Below, one piece after another: positions 17,348 through 25,342 of a stretch of DNA of 64,000 nucleotides. Origin of the DNA: an uncultured Eubacterium sp. GTDB taxonomy: Bacteria > Bacillota > Clostridia > Lachnospirales > Lachnospiraceae. Every line of letters starts with the position of its first letter. Within the stretch, counting starts at the first letter, position 1. Below the pieces are notes generated by a model. That model was not told where the DNA came from and did not search any database. It saw nothing but the letters and a program-made list of their open reading frames with translations. The stretch covers positions 1 through 64,000 of the forward strand of contig CAJTVR010000009.1 in NCBI GenBank assembly GCA_910580075.1. Reading direction: 5' to 3'. A program made the translations under genes and the position numbers.

Positions 17348-17710
17348 TTGTATGGAATATCAGGAGCATGTATTGCCGGAGTTCCACTGGCTTTATTGCT
17401 TGCAATTCAAAGTTATAACAATGCCAGCCTGAACCGGCAGCTGAACCGCTGCAGGGAACTGGAACGCTCAGGACTGTATCTGAATGTGTGGGTGCTGAAC
17501 AAAGATATTTCTGCCGGAGAAAAAATAAAAAAATCGGATATAGAAAAACAGAAAAAATGGGTTTCCGAAAAAGATGATATCAGTACAGCAGACATGAGCC
17601 AGATATCAGGAAAGAGAGCTAAAGAATCATTGAAAAAAGGAACTGTTTTGGAAATAGAAATGTTTTATCAGAAAAATACAAAGAAGCATAAAGACCGTAA
17701 ATCAGAGTAG
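17348..17710 (+). CDS. SAF domain protein, CpaB-like
   Basis: A short membrane-anchored protein of 120 residues from TTG 17348. A hydrophobic segment spans about residues 4-22. A SAF domain follows, with VLNKDISAGEKIKKSDIE and the later GKRAKESLKKGTVLEIEM, the pattern of CpaB/RcpC and of SAF proteins in general. The TTG is 37 bases from the GGGGGA site at 17306-17311. An in-frame ATT at 17318 is ideally spaced and would add a basic leader (LRYRTKVIL) before the membrane helix. It is third in the kinase cluster and shorter than full-length CpaB. Confidence 0.7.
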   Translation: MYGISGACIAGVPLALLLAIQSYNNASLNRQLNRCRELERSGLYLNVWVLNKDISAGEKIKKSDIEKQKKWVSEKDDISTADMSQISGKRAKESLKKGTVLEIEMFYQKNTKKHKDRKSE

Positions 17711-17727
17711 AAATATCTGGCAGAAAT

Positions 17728-18021
17728 ATGATGGGGAATTTATTATATCACGATCAGCAGCCTGGAATTGGCCGTTCTGCATACATATTTTTGTCAGAAA
17801 CAGGTGGAGGGATGGATAGAAAACAATTATTTATTGAATTAAAAGATATACAGGGCCGGGGAATTACAATTTTTCTGGAAGGAGAGAAAAGTACGCCGGA
17901 AAATGTATCCGACCGTCTGTGTATTCAGGAGGAAAGTTCTTCTTATATGAGAGATTACGTATATGACGAGGATAAGGGGGTGTTAACAGAACTGCACTTT
18001 GACAAAGTGAAAAATGTGTAA
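17728..18021 (+). CDS. Small conserved-looking protein of unknown function
   Basis: I do not recognise a named family. The 97-residue frame ends the kinase cluster, 17 bp after the SAF gene. The part after residue 29 (MDRKQLFIELKDIQGRGITI, then a Cys, EESSSYMRDYVYDEDKG and ELHFDKV) looks like a compact soluble domain. The first 28 residues are less convincing, and the internal ATG at 17812 lies only 1 base after GGTGGAGG. The true start is therefore uncertain. No membrane segment is seen. Confidence 0.6.
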   Translation: MMGNLLYHDQQPGIGRSAYIFLSETGGGMDRKQLFIELKDIQGRGITIFLEGEKSTPENVSDRLCIQEESSSYMRDYVYDEDKGVLTELHFDKVKNV

Positions 18022-18140
18022 ATCGGACATACAGCCTGTAATTCAATTGTATCGATGAGATGTATCGATGAGATGTATCAATGAATTGTGTAAATCACAT
18101 ATAATCTGCAATTCGATTATATAAATGAATTGTGTAAATC
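18014..18140 (+). repeat. Tandem repeats starting at a stop codon
   Basis: A block opening with GTGTAAATC occurs three times, at about 18016, 18088 and 18133. It is followed by related text (CAGCCTGTAATTCAATTGTA against ATAATCTGCAATTCGATTAT). Inside it a 13-bp unit containing TGTATCGATGAGA repeats about 2.5 times. The first unit contains the stop codon of the upstream gene. Confidence 0.75.
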
Positions 18141-18302
18141 AAAATATGGTATTTGCAGTATTTGGAAAAGGAAACCTCAATGCCTTTCAAAATATGTACA
18201 CAAAGTATACCCTGTATGGAAAGTGATTTGCACGTATGTATCAGGTAAATATGACGTATTTATACAATACTGAAAAATAATCAGACAGGCGGAAGGAGAC
18301 TT

Positions 18303-18488
18303 ATGGGGATACAGGTTTCTTTCTGTCTGTCTGAAAATTGCTGTAAATACAAAATCAACACGCATGGCGCAGAATTGCTGGAACGCTGGCCAGGCATAAG
18401 AAAAGGTGTCCGGTTACAACCTATAATTGTAAAAGATGCTAGGAATGTTAATATTGTTTCTTGTAAAATATGCTGCAACAAGCTATAA
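18303..18488 (+). CDS. Possible small Cys-rich protein
   Basis: An open frame of 61 codons, with ATG 18303 preceded by GGAAGGAG at a short but usable spacing. The product has a Cys-rich start (CLSENCCKYK) and a Cys-rich end (CKICCNK), which could bind a metal. It is in the same orientation as, and 48 bp ahead of, the GH18 gene start. No family is recognised. The coding signal is weak and it may not be translated. Confidence 0.3.
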   Translation: MGIQVSFCLSENCCKYKINTHGAELLERWPGIRKGVRLQPIIVKDARNVNIVSCKICCNKL

Positions 18489-18536
18489 TAAAAAAAGGCC
18501 ATGAAAAACGACATTAAAATACATAGGAGGAAAGCG

Positions 18537-20276
18537 ATGAAGGATAAAATAATACCTATAGCGGCCGTGCTGTCTCTTATTTTTATTATACTTGTGAGTA
18601 TAATTGTTGGTAAAAAGATCAAGCAGTATGTACCAAGCAGTGAAGAACAAGACCTTGAAACATATTTTGGCATTACATCAGATGATGAGATTGCGATTGA
18701 ACTGAATCACAATATAATAGAAGAGAAAGCTTTGCTAAGAGATGGCGGGATTTATCTGGATTTTAATTATGTCCATGATAATCTGAATGACCGTTTTTAT
18801 TGGGATACGAATGAAAACATACTTCTATATACGACATCTTCCGATGTAATCAAAGCGTCAGCGGACAGTAAGGATTATTATATAGGAAGAAAAAAAGACA
18901 GCAAACCATATAAAATTGTTTTAGTAAATGTAGATAAGACGTATATAGCATTGGATTATGTTGCTGAATATACAAATCTGACTTATGAATATTTCGAGGA
19001 GCCAGACCGCATTCTGATGCAGACGAAATGGGGCACAGTGACAAAGGCAGCAGTAAAGAGAAAGACACAGCTGCGCGTAGAAGACAGCGTAAAAAGCAAT
19101 ATATTAAAAGAGCTGGAAAAAGACGATACACTGATAAAGCTGGAAACTATGAAGGAATGGTCCAAAGTGGCTACCGAAGACGGTCTGATCGGATATGTGC
19201 AGAACAAACGTCTGGGTGCGGAAACGGAAGAGACACAGAGCCATGAATTTGCAGAAGATACTTTTACACATCAGATCAGGGATTATGAAATCTGTATGGC
19301 GTGGCATCAGGTAACAGTACCGGAAGCAAACAGTACAATCGTAAATGTACTGCAGAATACAAAAGGAATCAATGTAATATCGCCGACATGGTTTTATTTA
19401 AATGATAATGACGGGAATATAGCAAATCTGGCAAGTACGGATTATGTAAAATACTGTCATGACAAAGGAATAGAAGTGTGGGGACTGGTCAGCAATCTGG
19501 AAAACAGTGAGGTAAGCTCTACAGAAGTGCTGACGCACACATCTAAGCGTGAAAATCTGGAAAATCAGATTATAGCAGCGGCCATTCAGTACGATCTGGA
19601 TGGGATCAATGTCGATTTTGAAGCCTTAGAGTCAGCAGTCGGGGAAGGATTTATCCAGTTTATCCGGGAGCTTTCTTTAAAGTGTGATGGAAATGGAATT
19701 GTATTATCTGTGGATAACTATGTATCATCTGATTATACAAAGTTTTACGACAGGGAAGAACAGGCTGTATTTGCAGACTATCTGATTGTAATGGCGTATG
19801 ACGAACATTATGCAGGGTCCAAAGAGAGTGGATCGGTTGCTTCTCTTGGATTTGTGACAAAAGGAGCCGATGATATTCTGGATGAAGGAGTACCGGCAGA
19901 ACAGGTAGTACTTGGAATGCCGTTTTTTACTAGAGTATGGGCAGAAAAACCAAAAGACAGCGATGGTGACGATGCAGAATCAGCTTCTGAGAATTATATA
20001 CCATATGAATTATCCAGTGAAGCGGTTGGAATGCTGTCGGCACAGCGGCTTATGGAAGTAAACGGTGCAGAAAAAACATGGCTGGACGATATGGGACAGT
20101 TTTATACAGAATATGTGAACAATAATATCACATATAAAATCTGGTTTGAAGACGTCAGGTCTATAGAGGAAAAACTGAAAGTCATGGATTCGCATAAATT
20201 TGCGGGAGCTGCTTTCTGGAAACTGGGACTGGAAGATACGACAGTGTGGGATACAATTATAAAGTATATTAATTAA
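18537..20276 (+). CDS. Glycoside hydrolase family 18 protein with SH3-like domain
   Basis: A 579-residue surface glycosidase. The N-terminal membrane segment is at about 6-27. A region resembling copper-amine-oxidase N-terminal or stalk domains follows, then an SH3-like domain at about 175-225 (LRVEDSVKSNILKEL, GLIGYVQNKRLG), then the GH18 barrel. The catalytic motif DGINVDFE puts the acid Glu near 362. MAYDEHYAG is the Tyr-bearing motif and WKLGLED the final one. ATG 18537 is chosen over the in-frame ATG 18501 because AGGAGG lies 6 bases before it. Such proteins (YaaH/SleL-like) act on N-acetylglucosamine linkages of peptidoglycan, including the spore cortex. The adjacent cwlD fits that. Confidence 0.88.
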   Translation: MKDKIIPIAAVLSLIFIILVSIIVGKKIKQYVPSSEEQDLETYFGITSDDEIAIELNHNIIEEKALLRDGGIYLDFNYVHDNLNDRFYWDTNENILLYTTSSDVIKASADSKDYYIGRKKDSKPYKIVLVNVDKTYIALDYVAEYTNLTYEYFEEPDRILMQTKWGTVTKAAVKRKTQLRVEDSVKSNILKELEKDDTLIKLETMKEWSKVATEDGLIGYVQNKRLGAETEETQSHEFAEDTFTHQIRDYEICMAWHQVTVPEANSTIVNVLQNTKGINVISPTWFYLNDNDGNIANLASTDYVKYCHDKGIEVWGLVSNLENSEVSSTEVLTHTSKRENLENQIIAAAIQYDLDGINVDFEALESAVGEGFIQFIRELSLKCDGNGIVLSVDNYVSSDYTKFYDREEQAVFADYLIVMAYDEHYAGSKESGSVASLGFVTKGADDILDEGVPAEQVVLGMPFFTRVWAEKPKDSDGDDAESASENYIPYELSSEAVGMLSAQRLMEVNGAEKTWLDDMGQFYTEYVNNNITYKIWFEDVRSIEEKLKVMDSHKFAGAAFWKLGLEDTTVWDTIIKYIN

Positions 20277-20352
20277 TAAAACTGAATAGTGATGATTCCG
20301 ATTTTTTATCATATGTATAGTAATAAAAGGTTTAAATTTCGGAGGCAGGAAT

Positions 20353-21108
20353 TTGAAACAAAGATTGGAATTAATCATGTCAGTCGTTATTTTAGTCTGT
20401 GCCTGCATACTGGCCAGATCAAGCGCTGTTTATGTGACAGGGAGGAAAGTACTAAAGCAGAAAGAATGTATTGTGGTTGACGTAGGACACGGAGGTTTTG
20501 ATTCTGGCAAAATTGGTGTCAACGGTGAACTGGAAAAGGATATCAATCTGCAGATTGCTTTAAAATTAAGAGATGTGCTTGAAAAAAATGGAATTTCTGT
20601 TGTTATGACCAGAGAAGAGGATAAAGGTCTTTACGATTCAGATGCCAGCAATAAGAAAGCACAGGATCTGCAGAAGCGCTGTGATCTGATTAATGACAGC
20701 AAGCCGTTACTGACAGTCAGTATTCATCAAAACAGTTATACGAGTCCGGAGATTAAAGGCGCTCAGGTATTTTATTATACAACTTCATCTGAGAGTCAGA
20801 AGCTGGCAGAGATTATTCAAAGAACGCTGGTGGAACAGGCTGATCCTGAGAATCACAGAAAGGAAAAGGCCAATGACAGTTACTATATGCTGAAAAGGAC
20901 ATCTTCTCCGATTGTAATTGTAGAATGCGGATTTTTAAGTAATCCTGAAGAAGCAGAAAAACTTTCTGATGAGGAATACCAGCAGAAAATGGCTGATGCA
21001 GTCTGTATGGGAATTTTTGAGTATCTCGGCAGGAATATGGAAGAAAAACATACAGATGATGTGAAAGAAGATGATAAAAAGGATGAAAGCAGCAGTACAA
21101 ACGAATGA
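20353..21108 (+). CDS. cwlD: N-acetylmuramoyl-L-alanine amidase CwlD
   Basis: An Amidase_3 protein that starts muramic-delta-lactam formation in spore cortex peptidoglycan by cleaving the stem peptide from muramic acid. It uses TTG 20353 after GGAGGCAGGAAT. There is an N-terminal membrane segment (about 8-26). Zinc ligands are H46 in DVGHGG, E61 in GELEKDINL, and H125 in SIHQNS; the catalytic Glu is E191 in VECGFLSN. About 25 acidic, polar residues follow the domain (from NMEEKHTDD), beyond the usual CwlD length. The end overlaps the next frame by 38 bases. Confidence 0.92.
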   Translation: MKQRLELIMSVVILVCACILARSSAVYVTGRKVLKQKECIVVDVGHGGFDSGKIGVNGELEKDINLQIALKLRDVLEKNGISVVMTREEDKGLYDSDASNKKAQDLQKRCDLINDSKPLLTVSIHQNSYTSPEIKGAQVFYYTTSSESQKLAEIIQRTLVEQADPENHRKEKANDSYYMLKRTSSPIVIVECGFLSNPEEAEKLSDEEYQQKMADAVCMGIFEYLGRNMEEKHTDDVKEDDKKDESSSTNE

Positions 21109-22336
21109 AACAGCACAGCAGAAGACAGGAGTAAGAGTAACAGAATCAGAAGCGGAGTCATCTGGAACAAAAACAGCATCCAGCATGAAAGAGGCATCTA
21201 AACAGATATCTGGAATAAAAACAACAGACCGGGTGAGGGCAGCATCCGGGCAGACAGCAGAAATGAAAGAGGCAGTGGCTCAGATAGAAACAGTTGTAAT
21301 AAAGATGGATGAATCAGATATAGATACTGATGCTGTAAAGCAGGCAGGGAAAATTCTTAGACAAGGGGGACTGGCTGCATTTCCAACAGAAACTGTATAC
21401 GGTCTTGGTGCTGATGCGCTCAGGGCGGAAGCGTCCAGAAAAATCTACGCAGCAAAAGGAAGGCCTTCGGATAATCCTCTGATTGTTCATATCTGCTGCA
21501 TGCAGGATTTGGAAAAAATCGTAACAGATATACCAAAAACGGCTAAAAAACTCGCAGAAGCATTCTGGCCAGGGCCTCTGACGATGATTTTGAAAAAAAA
21601 TGACAAAGTTCCCTATGAAACGACAGGAGGACTGGATACAGTAGCAGTACGGATGCCTGCAAATAAAATAGCCCTGGCCCTGATCCGGGAAAGCGGCGGT
21701 TATATAGCGGCACCGAGTGCAAATACATCCGGAAGGCCGAGTCCGACACTGGCTGAGCATGTGTATGCAGATATGAAAGGAAAAATTCCTGTCATACTGG
21801 ATGGAGGACAGACAGGTGTCGGAATAGAATCTTCGATTATAGATTTAACAGAAGATATTCCGATGATTCTCCGGCCAGGCTGTATTACGCTGGATATGAT
21901 TCAAAATGTAATCGGTCAGGTGCGCACTGACCCTGGAATTATAGAAGAAGACAGCGGATGCAGGCCAAAAGCGCCAGGGATGAAATATAAGCACTATGCA
22001 CCAAAGGCAGATTTGTTTTTAGTAGAGGGGAAATCGGAATCTGTAGTAAAAAGAATAAATCAGCTGGCAGTTCAATGCATAAAAGAGGGGAAAAAAGTTG
22101 GTATTATAGGAACAAAAGAAACAGCAGAATTTTATAACAATGGGATTGTAATGAGCATCGGGGGAAGACAGGAAGAGGAAGTTATTGCACACAATCTCTA
22201 TAAGATATTAAGAGATCTCGATAATTACGATGTGGATATTATTTACTCGGAAAGTTTTTCAACACCGCGTATGGGGCAGGCAGTTATGAACCGTTTGCTG
22301 AAAGCAGCCGGGCATCAGGTTATCGAGGCTGTATAA
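21071..22336 (+). CDS. Threonylcarbamoyl-AMP synthase (Sua5/YwlC type)
   Basis: It makes threonylcarbamoyl-AMP from Thr, bicarbonate and ATP for the t6A37 modification of ANN-decoding tRNAs. The YrdC domain shows GGLAAFPTETVYGLGADAL, IYAAKGRPSDNPLIVH, FWPGPLTMIL and PSANTSGRPSPT, then a C-terminal Sua5 domain (from about 290; APGMKYKHYAPKA is the linker motif). The frame has 421 residues. About 75 polar N-terminal residues are unusual, overlapping the end of cwlD. ATG 21305 (MDESD) would give a standard-length enzyme, but has no clear ribosome binding site. The choice is unresolved. Confidence 0.88.
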   Translation: MIKRMKAAVQTNETAQQKTGVRVTESEAESSGTKTASSMKEASKQISGIKTTDRVRAASGQTAEMKEAVAQIETVVIKMDESDIDTDAVKQAGKILRQGGLAAFPTETVYGLGADALRAEASRKIYAAKGRPSDNPLIVHICCMQDLEKIVTDIPKTAKKLAEAFWPGPLTMILKKNDKVPYETTGGLDTVAVRMPANKIALALIRESGGYIAAPSANTSGRPSPTLAEHVYADMKGKIPVILDGGQTGVGIESSIIDLTEDIPMILRPGCITLDMIQNVIGQVRTDPGIIEEDSGCRPKAPGMKYKHYAPKADLFLVEGKSESVVKRINQLAVQCIKEGKKVGIIGTKETAEFYNNGIVMSIGGRQEEEVIAHNLYKILRDLDNYDVDIIYSESFSTPRMGQAVMNRLLKAAGHQVIEAV

Positions 22337-22349
22337 TTGGGGTGAATTT

Positions 22350-22817
22350 ATGGATACATACAAAAAAATTATTTTTGCAGATAATGCGGGAAACAGCCGG
22401 GCTCCTATGGCAGCAGAATTGTTAAAAGAATGCACGCTTAAATCGCCGATTGATATTCAGGCGCGCGGAATTGTTGTGCTTTTTCCAGAACCGTTGAATC
22501 AGAAAGCAGAGGCAGTCCTGATCAGTAATGGAATTACATTAGAAAACTATATGTCCAGCCAGCTGGAGGAAGAAGATTTTGCAAAAGATACACTTGTAAT
22601 TGTGATGGGAATTACAGATAAGCAGAAGATTCTGGACATGTTTGAAAATGTAATACCGGAAAATGTGCATGTACTAACAGAACTGGTGGGGGATGAGCTT
22701 GAAATCATGGACCCGTATGGCGGAACACTGCAGGCTTACGGAATATGTTATGAAACACTCAGCAAGTCTGTGAAAAAACTGGCAGTAATACTGAATAATT
22801 TACCGGATGGGAATTAA
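22350..22817 (+). CDS. Low-molecular-weight protein tyrosine phosphatase homologue without the catalytic Cys
   Basis: A 155-residue member of the LMW-PTP/arsenate reductase fold. The family P-loop C-x5-R-S is here D11-NAGNS-R17-A, in ungapped alignment with ILFVCTGNTCRSPMA. The nucleophilic Cys is thus Asp, while the Arg and following PMA remain. The general-acid motif near the C-terminus, MDPYGG, is kept. As written it cannot act by the usual cysteinyl-phosphate mechanism; it may bind phospho-ligands or use another chemistry. It starts 13 bp after the Sua5 gene, a common Firmicute neighbour. The start follows TTGGGGTGAATTT. Confidence 0.82.
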   Translation: MDTYKKIIFADNAGNSRAPMAAELLKECTLKSPIDIQARGIVVLFPEPLNQKAEAVLISNGITLENYMSSQLEEEDFAKDTLVIVMGITDKQKILDMFENVIPENVHVLTELVGDELEIMDPYGGTLQAYGICYETLSKSVKKLAVILNNLPDGN

Positions 22818-22966
22818 AACGGGTATCTTTTTACGGTATATGTGAAGCGCATCGATACGGAATGCCTCTGGGTATAATTGTGGCACAACTTGGGAAAACT
22901 CAAATTGTGTCATTTTATATTATAAATTTAATAGTAACTAAAATGTTAATAAATCCCAAATATTTA

Positions 22967-22994
22967 TAGACAATTTACCGAATCGTGCTATAAT
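22967..22994 (+). promoter_or_regulatory. Probable promoter of the atp operon
   Basis: TAGACA at 22967-22972, a 16-base spacer, and TATAAT at 22989-22994, 45 bases before atpZ. Confidence 0.65.
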
Positions 22995-23038
22995 AGATTA
23001 AAATGGTTTTATGCGCTTTAAAGGGAAAGGAGCATTTT

Positions 23039-23263
23039 ATGAAGAACAAACGGAATGTATTCCAGGCATTTACGATGGTGATACAGTTTGGTCTGAATAT
23101 GCTGGTGCCGATTCTTATGTGTACATTGCTGGGTGTCTGGATCGGTGAAAAATATAATATAAAAATTATTACAATCCCCCTTTTTCTAATGGGAGCGCTG
23201 GCGGGATTCCGCAATATTTTTATTATGGCAAAAAAAATCTATCAGGATGATAACAAAAAGTAA
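23039..23263 (+). CDS. atpZ: AtpZ/AtpI family protein
   Basis: A 74-residue protein with two membrane helices (about 10-35 and 42-65) at the head of the ATP synthase operon. The first helix carries Gln and Asn (MVIQFGLNMLVPILM), and the loop has GVWIGEKYNI. AtpZ-like proteins are thought to aid c-ring assembly or Mg2+ supply. ATG 23039 follows AAAGGAG and is preferred to the in-frame ATG 23003. The 3' end holds an 11-bp tandem repeat that also forms the stop. Confidence 0.85.
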   Translation: MKNKRNVFQAFTMVIQFGLNMLVPILMCTLLGVWIGEKYNIKIITIPLFLMGALAGFRNIFIMAKKIYQDDNKK

Positions 23264-23283
23264 CCAAAAAGTAACCAAAAAGA
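23253..23283 (+). repeat. 11-bp tandem repeat at the atpZ stop
   Basis: The unit AAAAAGTAACC occurs twice, with a partial third, at about 23255-23281. The first TAA is the atpZ stop. Confidence 0.85.
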
Positions 23284-23297
23284 AGAAGGGCGTTTCA

Positions 23298-23744
23298 ATG
23301 TTCAGACGTTTGAATGAAGCCCTGCCCGAACTGCTTCTTGGTATATTTATTTATGGAGTTATTATACAGTTTGCCGGCGTATGGTTTGTGGAGGACAAAC
23401 TGCGCTACAGCAGCGGACTGTGGATTGGAATTGTGACAGCCATGTGTATGGCATATCATATTGCACGGATTATTGCAGAAACTATTGACTCTATGGATGC
23501 AGGGAAGGCAAGGGGAAGAATAATTGCAAAAGGAATTCTGCGGTATCTGGCAGTAGCAGCTGTATTTACAGTTACTATGTATTTTGATCTTGGTAACCTG
23601 GTTACGCTTTTTTTGGGCGTAATGGGTTTAAAGATATCGGCTTATTTACAGCCGGCGTTACACAAATTGATGATAAGGGTAACGGGAAAAGGTGGTGTGT
23701 CTTCGGACAAAACTAACATAATAGAAAGGGAGGTGAAAATGTGA
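23298..23744 (+). CDS. atpI: ATP synthase subunit I
   Basis: A 148-residue protein with four membrane helices, occupying the atpI slot. Family members help c-ring assembly in Na+-translocating ATP synthases. Charged loops and helices such as ELLLGIFIYGVIIQFAG and FTVTMYFDLGNLVTLFLG are visible. The frame is open from 23247, but ATG 23298 (MFRRLNEALPELL) follows AAGAAGGG and avoids overlap with atpZ. It overlaps atpB by 4 bases. Sequence alone gives the call by position and topology more than by motif. Confidence 0.75.
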   Translation: MFRRLNEALPELLLGIFIYGVIIQFAGVWFVEDKLRYSSGLWIGIVTAMCMAYHIARIIAETIDSMDAGKARGRIIAKGILRYLAVAAVFTVTMYFDLGNLVTLFLGVMGLKISAYLQPALHKLMIRVTGKGGVSSDKTNIIEREVKM

Positions 23745-24475
23745 CAAATGCAATAGTGATGTCATCTGGCGCTGATAATATTGACTTTATGATACATGGA
23801 TTGTTTTCTTACAATCTGTTTGGGCATGAAGTCTGGATAACAACATCCCATGTCTGTATACTCATTGTTATGCTGTTTTTGATAGGATTTGCCTTGATAG
23901 CAAATATCAGGATGCGCCATGCAACAGAAGTGCCGGATACATTCCAAAATATACTGGAGCTGATTGTCAGTTCACTGGATGGTGTTGTAGAAGGGACGAT
24001 GGGGAAAAATTCTCCTAAGTTCGTAAATTATATCAGCACAATTTTTATATTTATTCTTGTGAGCAATATATCTGGTCTTTTTGGGTTAAGGCCGCCGACA
24101 GCAGATTATGGTACTACACTTGCTCTTGGACTGATCACATTTACAATGATTCATTTTTGTCAGTTCAAGTATCAGAGTCCAAAGAAAATCTGGACAGACA
24201 TGTGTTCGCCATTGCCACCATGGCTTCCAATCTGGTTTCCAATTAACTTAATCAGTGAAATTGCGGTTCCGATTTCACTGTCACTGCGTTTATTTGCAAA
24301 TGTATTGTCGGGAACAGTAATGATGGCTCTGATTTACGGGCTGCTGTCAAAAGTAGCAATTATCTGGCCGGCAGCGCTTCATATGTATTTCGATTTGTTT
24401 TCAGGAGCGATTCAGACATATGTATTCTGTATGCTGACAATGACTTATATCAGCCAGCAGCTTGATACAGACTAA
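23741..24475 (+). CDS. atpB: F0F1 ATP synthase subunit a
   Basis: Subunit a forms the ion half-channels beside the c-ring. The 244-residue protein has about six membrane helices. The conserved helix has LISEIAVPISLSLRLFANVLSGTVM; the Arg in SLRLFAN is essential for ion transfer. The C-terminal helix has LHMYFDLFSGAIQTYVFCML. GTG 23741 follows GGGAGGTGAAAAT, the best ribosome binding site here, and overlaps the atpI stop by 4 bases. Confidence 0.95.
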   Translation: MTNAIVMSSGADNIDFMIHGLFSYNLFGHEVWITTSHVCILIVMLFLIGFALIANIRMRHATEVPDTFQNILELIVSSLDGVVEGTMGKNSPKFVNYISTIFIFILVSNISGLFGLRPPTADYGTTLALGLITFTMIHFCQFKYQSPKKIWTDMCSPLPPWLPIWFPINLISEIAVPISLSLRLFANVLSGTVMMALIYGLLSKVAIIWPAALHMYFDLFSGAIQTYVFCMLTMTYISQQLDTD

Positions 24476-24522
24476 CTTACTTTAATCTTAATGAAAGAAT
24501 ATTTTTTTAGGAGGAAATTATT

Positions 24523-24777
24523 ATGAATATCACAGGACAGGACTTAATTTTAGCATGCTCAGCAATTGGTGCAGGACTTGCAGTTATTGCAGGTATCGGG
24601 CCTGGTATCGGCCAGGGTATCGCTGCCGGACATGGTGCAGCAGCAGTAGGAAGAAATCCTGGAGCAAAATCTGATATTATGTCTACGATGTTATTAGGCC
24701 AGGCCGTTGCCGAGACAACAGGTCTTTACGGTCTGTTAGTAGCTATGCTTCTGCTTTTCGTACAGCCGCTGGTATAA
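24523..24777 (+). CDS. atpE: F0F1 ATP synthase subunit c, Na+-type motif
   Basis: An 84-residue hairpin of two helices that forms the rotor ring. The first helix has AGIGPGIGQGIAAGHG, and the polar loop has RNPGAKSD. The second has GQAVAETTGLYG. Residues matching the Na+ site of Ilyobacter tartaricus c subunit are all here: P27, Q31, E64, T65 (Ser there), and Y69. The protein therefore probably binds Na+ rather than H+. The start follows TAGGAGGAAATT. Confidence 0.95.
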   Translation: MNITGQDLILACSAIGAGLAVIAGIGPGIGQGIAAGHGAAAVGRNPGAKSDIMSTMLLGQAVAETTGLYGLLVAMLLLFVQPLV

Positions 24778-24826
24778 GAAGTCTGAGGTGTGAATAAAGA
24801 CGGAAAGGAGGCTGAACTGAGCAGAC

Positions 24827-25342
24827 ATGGAAAGATTATTTAATCTTGATTTTCAATTGCTGAATGATGCTGTGCTTATGGCAATCGCAGTATTTGTATT
24901 GTTTTTAGCACTGTCTTACCTGCTGCTGAATCCTGTCAGAAAAATGCTGTATGACAGACAGAAAAAGATTCAGGGCGATATTGATAACGCAAAAAATGAT
25001 AAAGATAAAGCAGCTGCCATGAAGGCAGAATATGAGGCAAAACTGCAGAATGCAGATAAAGAAGCCGAAGCCATTTTAAGCGAAGCACGCCAGAAAGCAT
25101 TGAAAAATGAAGCACATATTATCGATGAGGCGAAGCAGGAAGCTGCCCGTATCATCCAGCGCGCTAACGAAGAAGCGAAACTTGAGAAAAACCGCGCAAT
25201 GGACGAGATGAAGCAGGAAATGATTACAGTTGCATCCATGATGGCTGCAAAAGTAGTTGCGGCATCTATTGATACAACCGTTCAGAGCAAGCTTGTAGAA
25301 GAAACATTGAAAGAAATGGGTGATTCAACATGGCAAAGCTAG
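24827..25342 (+). CDS. atpF: F0F1 ATP synthase subunit b
   Basis: Subunit b is the peripheral stalk. The 171-residue protein has one N-terminal membrane helix (about 14-33), then a long Ala/Glu/Lys/Gln-rich coiled coil (QKKIQGDIDNAKNDKDKAAA and onward), and a C-terminal delta-binding portion. It overlaps atpH by 13 bases. AAAGGAGG lies upstream, at a spacing somewhat long for ATG 24827. Confidence 0.95.
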   Translation: MERLFNLDFQLLNDAVLMAIAVFVLFLALSYLLLNPVRKMLYDRQKKIQGDIDNAKNDKDKAAAMKAEYEAKLQNADKEAEAILSEARQKALKNEAHIIDEAKQEAARIIQRANEEAKLEKNRAMDEMKQEMITVASMMAAKVVAASIDTTVQSKLVEETLKEMGDSTWQS

